From positions 2,046,001 through 2,110,000 of the forward strand of contig CAWKOR010000001.1 in assembly GCA_963851325.1 (NCBI GenBank): a stretch of 64,000 nt of DNA, in the 5' to 3' direction. This document shows, one piece after another, positions 50,273 to 59,776 of this stretch (its first letter is position 1; the number at the start of each line of letters is the position of its first letter). Source of the DNA: DATGKG01 sp963851325 (lineage in GTDB: Bacteria; Desulfobacterota; Binatia; Binatales; Binataceae). A program made the position numbers and the translations under genes. Under the pieces are notes generated by a model. That model saw nothing but the letters and a program-made list of their open reading frames with translations. It made no database searches and was not told the DNA's origin.

Positions 50273-50725
50273 ATGCAGCTTTACCGAATCAGCTATGCAG
50301 CCGCGGTGATGGTCGCGCTATGCATCGCCCTGACCGCTTCTGTCCATGCGGACGAGAGCATCGTGTCCGGATGGAATCCATCCGCGTTTCGCGGCGACAG
50401 TGTCCTTCAGATCATGACTACCGAGCCGGAAGTTGGTGAGCATTGGTCGAAGCTGTGGCTGGTCGTCATTGACAATCAGCTATATGTGCGACTTGGCGAT
50501 CGCGCCTATGGGCGGGTCCAGAAAAATACTACCAGCCCCTACGTCAAGCTGAAGATTGGCGACCAGGAGTTCGACAAGGTGAAGCTCGTGGAGATGCCGG
50601 ACATGAAGGGCAAGGTCGCCGCCGCGATGGCCGACAAGTATTTCATGGACAAGCTGGTCCGCTACGAGTCGCATCCAATGGTAGCGCAGTTAACCCCCGA
50701 ACCCTCGACGCCCGCGGCGCATTGA
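50273..50725 (+). CDS. Small secreted protein of unknown function
   Basis: 150 residues. Signal peptide YRISYAAAVMVALCIALTAS, cleaved near VHADES. Mature region with KLWLVVIDNQLYVRLGDRAY and SPYVKLKIGDQEFDKVKLVE, a compact beta-rich domain, then a Pro/Ala tail. AAGGA precedes the ATG. Family not recognised. Confidence 0.7.
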   Translation: MQLYRISYAAAVMVALCIALTASVHADESIVSGWNPSAFRGDSVLQIMTTEPEVGEHWSKLWLVVIDNQLYVRLGDRAYGRVQKNTTSPYVKLKIGDQEFDKVKLVEMPDMKGKVAAAMADKYFMDKLVRYESHPMVAQLTPEPSTPAAH

Positions 50726-50762
50726 ATCCAAACGTCGATAGTCTTCCCTTGAGGCTGGTCGT

Positions 50763-51761
50763 TTGCCCTCGATGATTTGGCGCTGCCCGCAATGCCGAGG
50801 AATTTTGAAGCTCGAGGGCGAGGGGCTGACGTGTGCCGGATGCCAGCGCAACTACGACACCGTTGGCGGGATTCCCGACCTTCGATTGCCGGGGTCGCAT
50901 TTTGTCGATTATGCAAGCGACAAGGCCGAGGCGATTCGCCTTCTGAAGGAAGCCTCCAGCCTCAGCATCGAGGAATTCGTACGTAGTGCATTCTCCGCTC
51001 GCGTCCGCAAATCCGGCTACGACATTGAGCCGATGGCGCGCGGGGTGATTTCGGCTCCGCAGCGAATGCGCGCGGACGTCAACGGATGGTTGAAGGGTTG
51101 CATCGTGCCCGGGAAATCATTTCTCGAGATCGGATGCGGTATGGGTGGGTTGCTGGCTGCCGCGGCCCAGGAAGGATGCCGCGGCGTGGGTATCGACGTT
51201 TCCATGGCGTGGTTGGTCGTCGCGCAGCGCCTCATTAGCGCATCAGGAGGCAACCCGGTCCTGGCGGCGGCCACCGCCGAGGCGCTTCCGCTGGACGATG
51301 GTACCTTTGCCGGCGTCGTCGCATTGGACGTAATTGAGCACGTCGAGATGCCCGCGCGGGTGCTGTCGGAAATGAACCGCGTCACCCAGGCAGGCGGCGC
51401 AGTGGCGCTATCGGCGCCCAACCGTTACAGCCTCGCAGCCGAGCCACACGTTTCGATTTGGGGGGTCGGCTTCCTGCCGCGACGATGGCAAAAGTCGTAC
51501 GTCAAGTTCAGGACGGGCTTTCCCTATGATTGGACCAACCTGCTGAGTGTCAGGCAGGTACGAAAGCTGATGGCCGAGAACACGACTTTTCGCATTCAAG
51601 TCATCATTCCCGGGATCTCGGAAAACGACATTGCCTATTTCTCACCTCGCCGCGCGCTCCTGGCCAGGTTGTATAACCGCCTCATCAGAATTCGCGGATT
51701 GCGGTTTCTGTTTGAGTGGCTTGGGGCGTTCTTCAGGATGGTTGGCACTAAAGATCATTAG
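50763..51761 (+). CDS. SAM-dependent methyltransferase with N-terminal zinc ribbon
   Basis: 332 residues. Zinc ribbon MIWRCPQCRGILKLEGEGLT plus CAGCQRNYDTVGGIPDL at the N terminus (Trm112/Zn-finger-like). Methyltransferase motif I is FLEIGCGMGGLLAAAAQEGC, motif II GVGIDVSMAWLVVAQRL, and FAGVVALDVIEHVEMPARVL. TTG 50763 has GAGG 8 bases upstream; ATG 50772 is the alternative start but lies 18 bases from it. The target may be a polyketide, lipid or glycan. Confidence 0.85.
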   Translation: MPSMIWRCPQCRGILKLEGEGLTCAGCQRNYDTVGGIPDLRLPGSHFVDYASDKAEAIRLLKEASSLSIEEFVRSAFSARVRKSGYDIEPMARGVISAPQRMRADVNGWLKGCIVPGKSFLEIGCGMGGLLAAAAQEGCRGVGIDVSMAWLVVAQRLISASGGNPVLAAATAEALPLDDGTFAGVVALDVIEHVEMPARVLSEMNRVTQAGGAVALSAPNRYSLAAEPHVSIWGVGFLPRRWQKSYVKFRTGFPYDWTNLLSVRQVRKLMAENTTFRIQVIIPGISENDIAYFSPRRALLARLYNRLIRIRGLRFLFEWLGAFFRMVGTKDH

Positions 51762-51836
51762 GGCATGTCAAATCACATGGGAGTCGACTTCGGCATCTAG
51801 AATCCTGCCTGCGAAAGGGCTATTCGGAATGGTCAA

Positions 51837-53438
51837 GTGCTAGCGAGCCTAGGTCAAATCGTTCGCGACCTCCTGGTGCATTCCCCGCCCGTCGCGACGG
51901 GAAGCGAAACCGCTGCCATGACCCCTCCGCCGCTCCAGATTTTACTCGAACCCTACCTGGGGCTGATCGAAAAGCATTTCTGGATCGAAGGCTCGCTTGC
52001 GCTCGCGGCCGCGCTGTTCGCGATCGCGCTGCGCCGGCAGCGCCGCCTATACAAGGCACCCGGCTTCATCATGCTTGCGGTGGGCCTGATCATCGACATG
52101 ATGATCCCGCAGGCGAGGGAGTGGCAAAGCTGGGCTCACGTCGGACGGGCCACTGCGTTGCTGCTGGTCAGCTTCGGTTTGATACGGCTAACGGTAGAGA
52201 CGTTCCTGATTTTGCGCTACCGGCGCAAGGCCGACCCCTCCACTATTGTCGCCGAAATAGTCCTAACTTCGTTGTATGGAATTGTCGGACTGGCGGTCTT
52301 GCGATTCATGATCGGGATCGATCCGCGAGTGTTGCTGGCAGTGCCGGCTCTCGGAACGTTGGTCGCCGGATGGATGCGGCAGGGCAATTTTTTCGGAGGA
52401 TTGCTACTCCAGTCTCATCGTCCATTCGTGTCGGGCGATTGGGTGCGACTGGGGGACCATAGTGGTCGCGTGGTTGGAACTGGATGGCGCGCGACCTGGA
52501 TCGTCACTCGCAACAACGAGCATGTGCAGATTCCCAACGCGGTGCTGGCCAGAGAGCCGGTGGTCAATTATTCGTCAGGTGGCCTGACGGTAGCGGATGA
52601 GATTTATATGGAGGTCGATCGCGACATCGCCCCCGACCGCGTAGAGCAGACTGTCGGCGACGTGCTTCGCGGTATCCCCGAAGTGATCCGGAGCGAGGTC
52701 GATCTGTGGGAGTACCAGGGTGCTCTCAATCGCTATCGCGTCCGGTTCTGGTTGGCCAACTATTCCGTTGAAGAACGAGTTCGCGCGGCCATCACCCGTA
52801 GTCTTTGGTACGCAATGAGGCGCAGCGAGATCAACTTCGCGCCGGCCGTGCGGCCGATTCCAGCCGAATCGAACGGGCACAGCGAAACCGGCACGCAGCA
52901 CGATTCTCGCGCGGTCATCCGCGAGTTGCGCCGGGTCTATCTGCTCAACGCCCTGTCCGACGAGGAACTCGATCTTTTGGCCTCGGCTGTCAAGTCTCGC
53001 CAATTCGGCAAAGGCGAAGTGCTAATGCATGAGGGCGACGTGGGCGACCGCTTCTACATTCTGCGCAAGGGCCGCGTCGAAGTCTTCGCACGAGGTCGCG
53101 ATGGCGCTCCGCAAAAGGACCTCGGCCAAATCGCGGATTCATCACCCGAGAACTTTACCGGCGAAATCGCGCTGCTCACCGGCGCCAGGCGTAATGCGAC
53201 GGTCCGTGCAATCACCGACGTCGATGCGTTGGAGATTGGCCGCGACGCATTCGCCAAGGTGCTCCGCGCCAATCCTGCCGCGGGAGCCGCGTTGGCAGAA
53301 GTCGCAGGACGCCGCGCGATCCAGACTAGTCAGGCGACCTCGGCGAGCGAAGCCACAGTGGTCGCCGCTAGTAGCGAGGCGAAGCGACGCTCCGCGATTA
53401 TCCTGCTCGCGATGCGCAAGGTCTTCGACTTCGATTAG
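51837..53438 (+). CDS. MscS-type mechanosensitive channel with cyclic-nucleotide-binding domain
   Basis: 533 residues. Four or so TM helices in 40-170, then the MscS pore/beta region GWMRQGNFFGGLLLQSHRPF, VSGDWVRLGDHSGRVVGTGW, IPNAVLAREPVVNYSSGG. From about 365 a CRP-like cNMP-binding domain: LLNALSDEELDLLASAVKSR, GEVLMHEGDVGDRFYILRKG, FTGEIALLTGARRNATVRAI (phosphate-binding cassette GEIALLTGxxR). It may be gated by cAMP/cGMP as well as tension; two class III cyclases are nearby. Start GTG 51837 has GGAAT 8 bases upstream; ATG 51918 is another choice. Confidence 0.93.
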   Translation: MLASLGQIVRDLLVHSPPVATGSETAAMTPPPLQILLEPYLGLIEKHFWIEGSLALAAALFAIALRRQRRLYKAPGFIMLAVGLIIDMMIPQAREWQSWAHVGRATALLLVSFGLIRLTVETFLILRYRRKADPSTIVAEIVLTSLYGIVGLAVLRFMIGIDPRVLLAVPALGTLVAGWMRQGNFFGGLLLQSHRPFVSGDWVRLGDHSGRVVGTGWRATWIVTRNNEHVQIPNAVLAREPVVNYSSGGLTVADEIYMEVDRDIAPDRVEQTVGDVLRGIPEVIRSEVDLWEYQGALNRYRVRFWLANYSVEERVRAAITRSLWYAMRRSEINFAPAVRPIPAESNGHSETGTQHDSRAVIRELRRVYLLNALSDEELDLLASAVKSRQFGKGEVLMHEGDVGDRFYILRKGRVEVFARGRDGAPQKDLGQIADSSPENFTGEIALLTGARRNATVRAITDVDALEIGRDAFAKVLRANPAAGAALAEVAGRRAIQTSQATSASEATVVAASSEAKRRSAIILLAMRKVFDFD

Positions 53439-53466
53439 CCGCGGACACTACGTCAATCCGGTTGTA

Positions 53467-54435
53467 ATGAAGAAAGTTCTGTGGTGGCTGCCCGCTCTTG
53501 CGCTGCTCGCATCGCAATTCGCGTCGCCTGCCGCACGCGCTCAGATGATGCATTCCGATGGGCATCAGATGAAGGAAGCGGCGATGCAAGCGATGCGTGA
53601 TCTGGGCGCGTGGACATTTGGCGCGCAACTCAAAATCATTCCAACCAAGCCGGCGCCGAAGTTCGATACCGACATTCGCGCCGAAGGGCGACAGCTGTTC
53701 ATGCAGCATTGCGCGATCTGCCATGGCGTCCTGGGCGATGGCCGCGGCATGCATGCGGGCGCAGTCGATCCTCGGCCGCGCGACTTTACCAAGGGGGTGT
53801 TCGAATTTCGTTCTACTCCAACCGGACGACTCCCCACCGACCAAGACATCTGGAAAGTCATTTCCAATGGAATCCATGGAACCGCGATGGTGCCATGGCT
53901 CACGTTGTCGGAGCATGATCGGTGGGCGCTGGTAGCCTATGTCGAAGGCTTCTCGCCCCGCTTCGCGACCGAAACCCGCGTGCCTGCGCTAGTGATGCCG
54001 ACGCCCCCGCAATCGGACCAGAAGCTGGTCGAAGCGGGTCGGCAAATGTACCTCGATGCTGGATGCGGTACCTGTCACGGCGCCAAGGGTTTCGGCGACG
54101 GTCCAGGCGTTCCCGATCTTCGCGATGCCGCCGGAAACCCTATCGCGCCGCTCAACTTCAACAGTGGAGTCTTCCGCCGCGGTCCCGGCATGGACGATAT
54201 CTACCTCACGTTGCGGACTGGATTAGACGGGACCCCGATGCCGTCATATGCCGACTCGCTCACCCCGGATCAAACCTGGGCCCTTGCGGCATATGTCAGC
54301 AGCCTGGTCGGCAAACTTCCCGAGCCTGGCGTAACCATGTCCTCGGTGACCGGAGGCGAAGGTCGGCGGCAAGAGCGGCTGGGGATGCGCATCGACATGC
54401 CAGGGATGGCCGCGATGCATATGGGTGACCATTAG
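53467..54435 (+). CDS. Dihaem cytochrome c family protein
   Basis: 322 residues. Signal peptide VLWWLPALALLASQFASPAA (cleavage ARAQ). Two c-type haem sites: MQHCAICHGVLGDGRG and DAGCGTCHGAKGFGDG, each followed by a Met-containing loop region (HGTAMVPWLTLS; LDGTPMPSYADS). Hence an exported cytochrome c with two domains, an electron carrier or part of an oxidoreductase. A Met-rich tail (DMPGMAAMHMGDH) ends it. Start ATG 53467 lies 29 bases after the channel gene. Confidence 0.93.
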   Translation: MKKVLWWLPALALLASQFASPAARAQMMHSDGHQMKEAAMQAMRDLGAWTFGAQLKIIPTKPAPKFDTDIRAEGRQLFMQHCAICHGVLGDGRGMHAGAVDPRPRDFTKGVFEFRSTPTGRLPTDQDIWKVISNGIHGTAMVPWLTLSEHDRWALVAYVEGFSPRFATETRVPALVMPTPPQSDQKLVEAGRQMYLDAGCGTCHGAKGFGDGPGVPDLRDAAGNPIAPLNFNSGVFRRGPGMDDIYLTLRTGLDGTPMPSYADSLTPDQTWALAAYVSSLVGKLPEPGVTMSSVTGGEGRRQERLGMRIDMPGMAAMHMGDH

Positions 54436-54534
54436 AATCGATAGCCTCCAAACAGTTACCGAACGGGGTCGCTGGTTCGAGTAAAACAAATAGTAGAGAC
54501 ATGACTGTCCAGCGATGTTACAGTTTGCTGCGGC

Positions 54535-57500
54535 ATGACAAATCGAAGCGGCGGGAGACTCGGTGATAGTACCCGAATTTTCACTAATCCAATTCTCACC
54601 GCTGTCCTCCTGACGCTGCTTTCCTCGCAACTGCTCCTGTCATCCAATGCGCATGCGGCCGGATCGATAAGCTTCGTGGCCGCAGGTCCATTGGCCGATA
54701 GCAACTCGCCGGTAACCAGCGTCACTGTCGGCTTGCCGGCCGGTGTTCAGCAGGGTGATGTCCTGCTGGCTGAGATTGTGATCGCGGATGGCAACGGATC
54801 GAATGTCCCGGTTCCGCCTGCCGGATGGACCACCATCCGCAGCGATTCGATCGGCGGCGGCAACAAGATAACCACCCGCCTCTATTACAAGGTCGCCGGC
54901 GCCGGCGAACCCGGCAACTATCGATGGAGCATCGGAGCGCAGTGGGCGGCTGGAATCATGGGGGCTTGGCGCGGAGCGGCGCTAACGCCACTCGACCAAG
55001 CCTCCGGCGCAACGGCTGCGGGCGCCAGTCCGGTTACGGATTCGGCCCCATCACTGATACCTGCCAACAACGACGAGTTGCAGATCTACTTTTATGCCTC
55101 GCAAAGTGGTTCCGGACCCGCGATCGGACTGCCCGCGGCTATAACTGGCCGGCTCAATACGATCTCTTCGAAGGAAGGATTTTCGCTCGCGTTCGGCGAT
55201 CTCGCCGCTCCTCCGGGCGGGACCGCCTCACCGACCTATGCCGCAACGGCGACGATCGCGGGTGGCGCTGCAGTCATGACCGCGCAGGCGGTGCTTCTCA
55301 TCGCCGCATCGCAGTCGGGACCAACCGCAACTCCCAGCGCGACGCCCGCTCCTACCCTGAGCGCGGTTCCGACTGGAACCCCGACTGCGGGAGGTAGTAC
55401 CTCGATTTCGTTCGTCGGGGCGGGCCCCTTGACCGACTCCAGTTCGCCGGTTGCGGCCGTCGACATTGGCCTACCTACGGGTGTCCATCCGGGTGATGTT
55501 CTGATTGCTGAAATCGTGATCGCGGACGGCTTCGGAACGGTTGTTCCGGTTGTGCCCACCGGATGGACCACCATTCGCAACGACTCGATCGCCGGCGTCA
55601 ACAAGATTACGACCTGGCTCTACTTCAAGGTGGCGGAAGTCGGCGAACCACCCTCGTACGCCTGGAACATTGGCGGGAAGTGGGCGGCAGGCGCGATGGG
55701 TGGGTGGCGGGGAGCTCAGCTATTCGTGCCGATCGACAAAAACCTCGGAACTGCGGTTTCGGGTGCCAGTCCTCTTTCGGTATCGGCGCCTGCACTGACG
55801 CCGACCTACAATAACGAACTGCAGGTCTATTTTTACGGATCGCAGGGACCCACCGGTCCCGCAATAGCGTTGTCCGGCGCTATCAGCCAGCGGATGAACG
55901 TCATCTCGTCTAAAGAGGGTTTTTCGTTGGCGTTCGGAGACCTCGCGGCTCCGCCTGCAGGCAACTCCTCACCGACCTATCCGGCAACAGCGACGAAACC
56001 TGGCTCACTTCCGGTGCTGACCGCGCAGGCCGTCCTGCTGGCGCCCGTCTCCCAGGTGATCGTCACTCCGACTGCGACCCCCACTCCCGACGTCTCCGTC
56101 ACGGCAACTGCGACGCCCACCCGCACCACGACTCGGACCGCGACGCCGATCGTGACGAAGACGGCAACCGCTACGGCGGCAACGGTGACGCCAACACCTA
56201 CTTCGAGTATGGTAGCGACCAGGACCCCAACAGCCACCGCGACGCCAGCCGTAAGCAGCTCGATCACGTTTGTTGGGGTCGGCCCGTTGACCGACGCGAG
56301 TTCGCCGGTTACCGCGGTCAATGTAGGGTTGCCATCGGGTGTTCAGCCAGGCGATGTAATGCTGGCCGAAATTGTGCTCGCAGATGGCACCGGTTCGAAT
56401 GTTCCGGTTCCTCCCGCAGGATGGACCGGCATCCGCGGCGACGGGATCAACGACGGAAACAAAATACGGACCTGGCTATACTTCAAGGTTGCGGGCGCCG
56501 GCGAACCCTCAACGTTCGCATGGAGCATCGGCTCGCAATGGGCGGCCGGGGTCATGGGCGCATGGCGTGGCGCTTCGTTGTTGCCAATCGACAAGGCCTC
56601 CGGCGGCGCAATGTCAGGGTCAAGTCCGCTTTCACTCGCCGCGCCATCGTTAAGTCCGGGCCACGACGATGAGTTACAGGTGTATTTTTATGCTGCGCAG
56701 AGTGCTTCCGGGCCGGCTCTCACGCTGTCCAGTGCTATCACGCAACGGCTCAACACGATCTCTTCAAAAGAAGGCTTCTCGCTAGCCTTGGCCGACCTGG
56801 CAGCTCCAGCCGCCGGCACCCCATCGCAGACCTACACGGCAAGGGCGACCCTGCCAGGTGGAACCGCGGTGATGACGGCACAAGCGGTCCTGCTGGTACC
56901 GGTTTCGGTATTGCCTACTTCGACTCCGTCGATGACTCCTACGGCGGTCTCAACTGTCGACGTGCTGACGTATCACAATGACGGCGCACGCACCGGTCAG
57001 AATCTGAATGAGACGATCCTTGATTCCAGCAACGTCAACGTATCCTCATTCGGCAAGCTGTTGGAGCTCACGGTGGATGGCAAGGTCGATGGGCAACCGC
57101 TGATCAAGACTCAGGTGCATATTCCGGGTAACGGCATCCACAACGTTCTCTACGTAGTAACCGAACATGATTCTGTCTACGCATTCGATGCAGACGATGG
57201 CACGACGCTGTGGGGTCCCGTGTCCTTGCTTGGCGTAGGTGAAGTTCCATCCGACAATCGATCCTGCGGGCAGGTAGTACCGGAAATCGGAATTACCGCG
57301 ACTCCCGTTATCGATCCATCTGCGGGACCCAACGGCACCATATACATAGTCGCGATGTCGAAGCTCGGGCAAAGCACCTACTTTCATCGGATTCACGCCC
57401 TCGATCTCACTACAGGCACCGAGGAATTCGGCGCTCCGCTGCTGGTTACCGCGCACGTTCCGGGAAGCGGCGCCGGCAGCCAGGGCAACGTCGTTCCGTT

Positions 57501-58485
57501 CGACGCTCAGCGGTACAAGGAGCGCGCGGGACTGGCGCTGATAAATGGGGTGGTGTACACATCGTGGGCTTCCCATTGCGATATCATGCCCTACACCGGA
57601 TGGCTGATGTCGTACGGACTCGATGGCCAGAACCACCTGGTCCAAAAATCGGTCCTGAACGTGGTTCCCAATGGATTCGACGGAGCAATGTGGGGTTCGG
57701 GAGCAGCGCCTGCGATCGATAATCTTGGCAACCTCTACATTTTGGATGGAAACGGGACCTTCGATACGACACTCACCGCCGATGGTTTCCCATCGCTCGG
57801 CGATTTTGGAAATGCCTTCCTGAAGCTATCCACCTCGGGCGGCTTACAGGTCGCCGATTATTTCGCGACCTTCGATACGGTGTCGCAGTCCGCTCGCGAC
57901 TCGGATTTTGGTTCCGGCGGGCCATTGGTGCTGCCTGACATGATCGATGCGCAGGGAATTACCAGGCATCTGGTGGTCGGCGCCGGAAAGGACAGCAACA
58001 TCTACCTCGCGGACCGCGACAATATGGGCAAGTTCGTGCCTTCAACCAACAATACCAATGTCTACCAGGAACTGGTGGGTGCGCTTCCACAAGGCGTGTG
58101 GTCGATGCCCGCATACTCCAACAACGTTCTCTACTATGGTTCGGTAAACCAGCAGCTCAAGGCCTTCGGATTCTCACAAGCTCGCCTCATCGCTGCGCCG
58201 TTGTCGATTTCCTCCGAGCATTACAATTTCCCCGGCACCACACCGAGCATCTCGGCGAATGGTTCGAGCAACATTATCCTGTGGGCGATCGAGAATGCCG
58301 GTGGGAACGGAGTCCTGCACGCCTACGATGCGGCAAATCTTGCGCATGAGCTCTACAACAGCAGCCTGTCCAATGGCCGTGACACTTTCCAGGACAACAA
58401 GTTCGTCACCCCGACCATCGCTAATGGAAAAGTCTACGTGGGCACTCCCAACAGCGTCGTGGTATTTGGTTTGCTCCCGCCGTGA
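54535..58485 (+). CDS. Very large secreted protein: three tandem repeats, T/P linkers, PQQ-like propeller
   Basis: 1316 residues. Signal peptide NPILTAVLLTLLSSQLLLSS cut near AHAAGS. Three homologous domains of about 215 residues begin at 44, 290 and 576, each ISFVxAGPLxDxxSPVxxVxxGLPxGVxxGDV, with WTTIR, WSIGxQWAAGxMGAWRGAxL, ISSKEGFSLAFGDLAAP and MTAQAVLL. They are separated by Thr/Pro-rich linkers (about 262-288, 505-575). From about 810 a propeller starts (VDVLTYHNDGARTGQNLNET, NVLYVVTEHDSVYAFDADDG), like PQQ-type quinoprotein blades but with no clear cofactor residues. Probably an adhesin or surface enzyme. Confidence 0.82.
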   Translation: MTNRSGGRLGDSTRIFTNPILTAVLLTLLSSQLLLSSNAHAAGSISFVAAGPLADSNSPVTSVTVGLPAGVQQGDVLLAEIVIADGNGSNVPVPPAGWTTIRSDSIGGGNKITTRLYYKVAGAGEPGNYRWSIGAQWAAGIMGAWRGAALTPLDQASGATAAGASPVTDSAPSLIPANNDELQIYFYASQSGSGPAIGLPAAITGRLNTISSKEGFSLAFGDLAAPPGGTASPTYAATATIAGGAAVMTAQAVLLIAASQSGPTATPSATPAPTLSAVPTGTPTAGGSTSISFVGAGPLTDSSSPVAAVDIGLPTGVHPGDVLIAEIVIADGFGTVVPVVPTGWTTIRNDSIAGVNKITTWLYFKVAEVGEPPSYAWNIGGKWAAGAMGGWRGAQLFVPIDKNLGTAVSGASPLSVSAPALTPTYNNELQVYFYGSQGPTGPAIALSGAISQRMNVISSKEGFSLAFGDLAAPPAGNSSPTYPATATKPGSLPVLTAQAVLLAPVSQVIVTPTATPTPDVSVTATATPTRTTTRTATPIVTKTATATAATVTPTPTSSMVATRTPTATATPAVSSSITFVGVGPLTDASSPVTAVNVGLPSGVQPGDVMLAEIVLADGTGSNVPVPPAGWTGIRGDGINDGNKIRTWLYFKVAGAGEPSTFAWSIGSQWAAGVMGAWRGASLLPIDKASGGAMSGSSPLSLAAPSLSPGHDDELQVYFYAAQSASGPALTLSSAITQRLNTISSKEGFSLALADLAAPAAGTPSQTYTARATLPGGTAVMTAQAVLLVPVSVLPTSTPSMTPTAVSTVDVLTYHNDGARTGQNLNETILDSSNVNVSSFGKLLELTVDGKVDGQPLIKTQVHIPGNGIHNVLYVVTEHDSVYAFDADDGTTLWGPVSLLGVGEVPSDNRSCGQVVPEIGITATPVIDPSAGPNGTIYIVAMSKLGQSTYFHRIHALDLTTGTEEFGAPLLVTAHVPGSGAGSQGNVVPFDAQRYKERAGLALINGVVYTSWASHCDIMPYTGWLMSYGLDGQNHLVQKSVLNVVPNGFDGAMWGSGAAPAIDNLGNLYILDGNGTFDTTLTADGFPSLGDFGNAFLKLSTSGGLQVADYFATFDTVSQSARDSDFGSGGPLVLPDMIDAQGITRHLVVGAGKDSNIYLADRDNMGKFVPSTNNTNVYQELVGALPQGVWSMPAYSNNVLYYGSVNQQLKAFGFSQARLIAAPLSISSEHYNFPGTTPSISANGSSNIILWAIENAGGNGVLHAYDAANLAHELYNSSLSNGRDTFQDNKFVTPTIANGKVYVGTPNSVVVFGLLPP
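54664..56920 (+). repeat. Three divergent tandem protein-domain repeats within the large secreted gene
   Basis: Copies at about 54664-55310, 55402-56055 and 56260-56915, about 650 bases each. They share the near-identical cores GDVLxAEIVIADG and ISSKEGFSLAFGDLAAP at the protein level. The spacer lengths differ because of T/P linkers of different size. Confidence 0.85.
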
Positions 58486-58624
58486 CCACTTATCCGGTAC
58501 TGCATCCTGCCCCGATTCGTTTGTGACACCGAAACCGTTTCAGAACCGTTGACGAAACGGACCGATTGACTGGATCGCCCCGCTCACGCAGGCTAGGCGG
58601 CTGAATTTGCTAGGGGGGTGCCGG

Positions 58625-59725
58625 ATGCGATCCATCAGATGGCCGCGCAGATGCCTGCGAGGAATAGTGACGCTGCTTATGCGCGCAGTCTCGACGGTCG
58701 GGTTTTTTCTCGCAGCCATCATCGCCGCCACCGCGGTCACTGCACACGCACGCCCGTATCACTTCATCACCCATAGCGCCGGAATAGTGGACTACTGGCC
58801 GCGCTTCTCGCCCGACGGCCAAATCATTCTGTTCAGCCGATGCGCGATCTCCTCCGGATGCGGCGGCGCGTCGACCTCCGGCCATTGGGACCTCTTTACC
58901 GTTCCGAGGCGCGGCGGTAAGGCCACCAGCTTCATCGCGCTCTCCGAAGTGGCCGCGACTCGATCCAACTGGCTATGGAACACCGACCCCTCGATCATCA
59001 CTCCAATCGCGTTCACCGGGGCGTCGGAGGTCGGAGGCGACGCCCATCTGTGGCTCTCGGACTCCGCCGGCGCCTCGCCATTCGCAGTGGATACACCCGC
59101 CGATGTCGCACCCGGGTATCCCTCGTGGATACCCGACGGCTCCGCGGTTACGGTCAATGGACAGCCCAAGGGCTTCAATGCACCCTTCATCTCGCTGGTC
59201 GCGATTCCGAGCGGCGACAAGCTCGCGCAACTTACCTCGATCGACTCGATCTGGACCGGAGAATCGGCGGTCTCGCGAAACGGCTCGGAACTCGCGTTCG
59301 CGGGCCAGCTTCCTGCCGCGGGCAGTCAGTACAGCGATTCGAATAATCAAGTCTGGATTGAGTCAATCGATCCCGCCATTCTTCCGGGCATCGATGCTTT
59401 CAACTCCAATCTCCATCAACTCGATGGCTTACAGGGACGCACCCCTGACTGGTCGCCCAACGACCGCTTCCTGATTTTCGAATCGACGCGTGGATGTCTC
59501 GGCGGCCACTATGCGATCTTCATCGAGGCGGCTACCGGCGGCAAAGCGGTTCAGGTGACCGATTGCAGGCTGGATGCGAACCATGGCGTATGGTCGCCGG
59601 ATGGACGCCGCTTCGCATTCTCCGGCGTATTCGGCGCCAGGAATCCGGCGTGTGCCAAAGGATGCCGCGGGATAGCGATCGCTCCGGTGCCACGACGCAT
59701 ACTGAAACTCGGCACCGCGAACTGA
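58625..59725 (+). CDS. Secreted TolB-like beta-propeller protein
   Basis: 366 residues. Signal peptide after an Arg-rich N terminus (TVGFFLAAIIAATAVTAHAR). WD40-like PD repeats: YWPRFSPDGQIILFSRCAIS, PSWIPDGSAVTVNGQ, TPDWSPNDRFLIFESTRG, GVWSPDGRRFAFSGVFG. Such repeats form the TolB/DPP-IV N-terminal type propeller. Periplasmic or secreted; ligand unknown. ATG 58625 has a run of G (GGGGGG) just upstream. Convergent with the next gene. Confidence 0.82.
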   Translation: MRSIRWPRRCLRGIVTLLMRAVSTVGFFLAAIIAATAVTAHARPYHFITHSAGIVDYWPRFSPDGQIILFSRCAISSGCGGASTSGHWDLFTVPRRGGKATSFIALSEVAATRSNWLWNTDPSIITPIAFTGASEVGGDAHLWLSDSAGASPFAVDTPADVAPGYPSWIPDGSAVTVNGQPKGFNAPFISLVAIPSGDKLAQLTSIDSIWTGESAVSRNGSELAFAGQLPAAGSQYSDSNNQVWIESIDPAILPGIDAFNSNLHQLDGLQGRTPDWSPNDRFLIFESTRGCLGGHYAIFIEAATGGKAVQVTDCRLDANHGVWSPDGRRFAFSGVFGARNPACAKGCRGIAIAPVPRRILKLGTAN

Positions 59726-59776
59726 ACGCTCGCTGGATGGCCATCGGGCACGAGGCGCAGCATCTCGGCTTAGTCT

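Noticed and set aside
58535..58560. Hairpin CCGTTTC/GAAACGG after the large secreted gene as a terminator
   Set aside because: Seven base pairs with a 12-base loop and no T tract; too weak to call.
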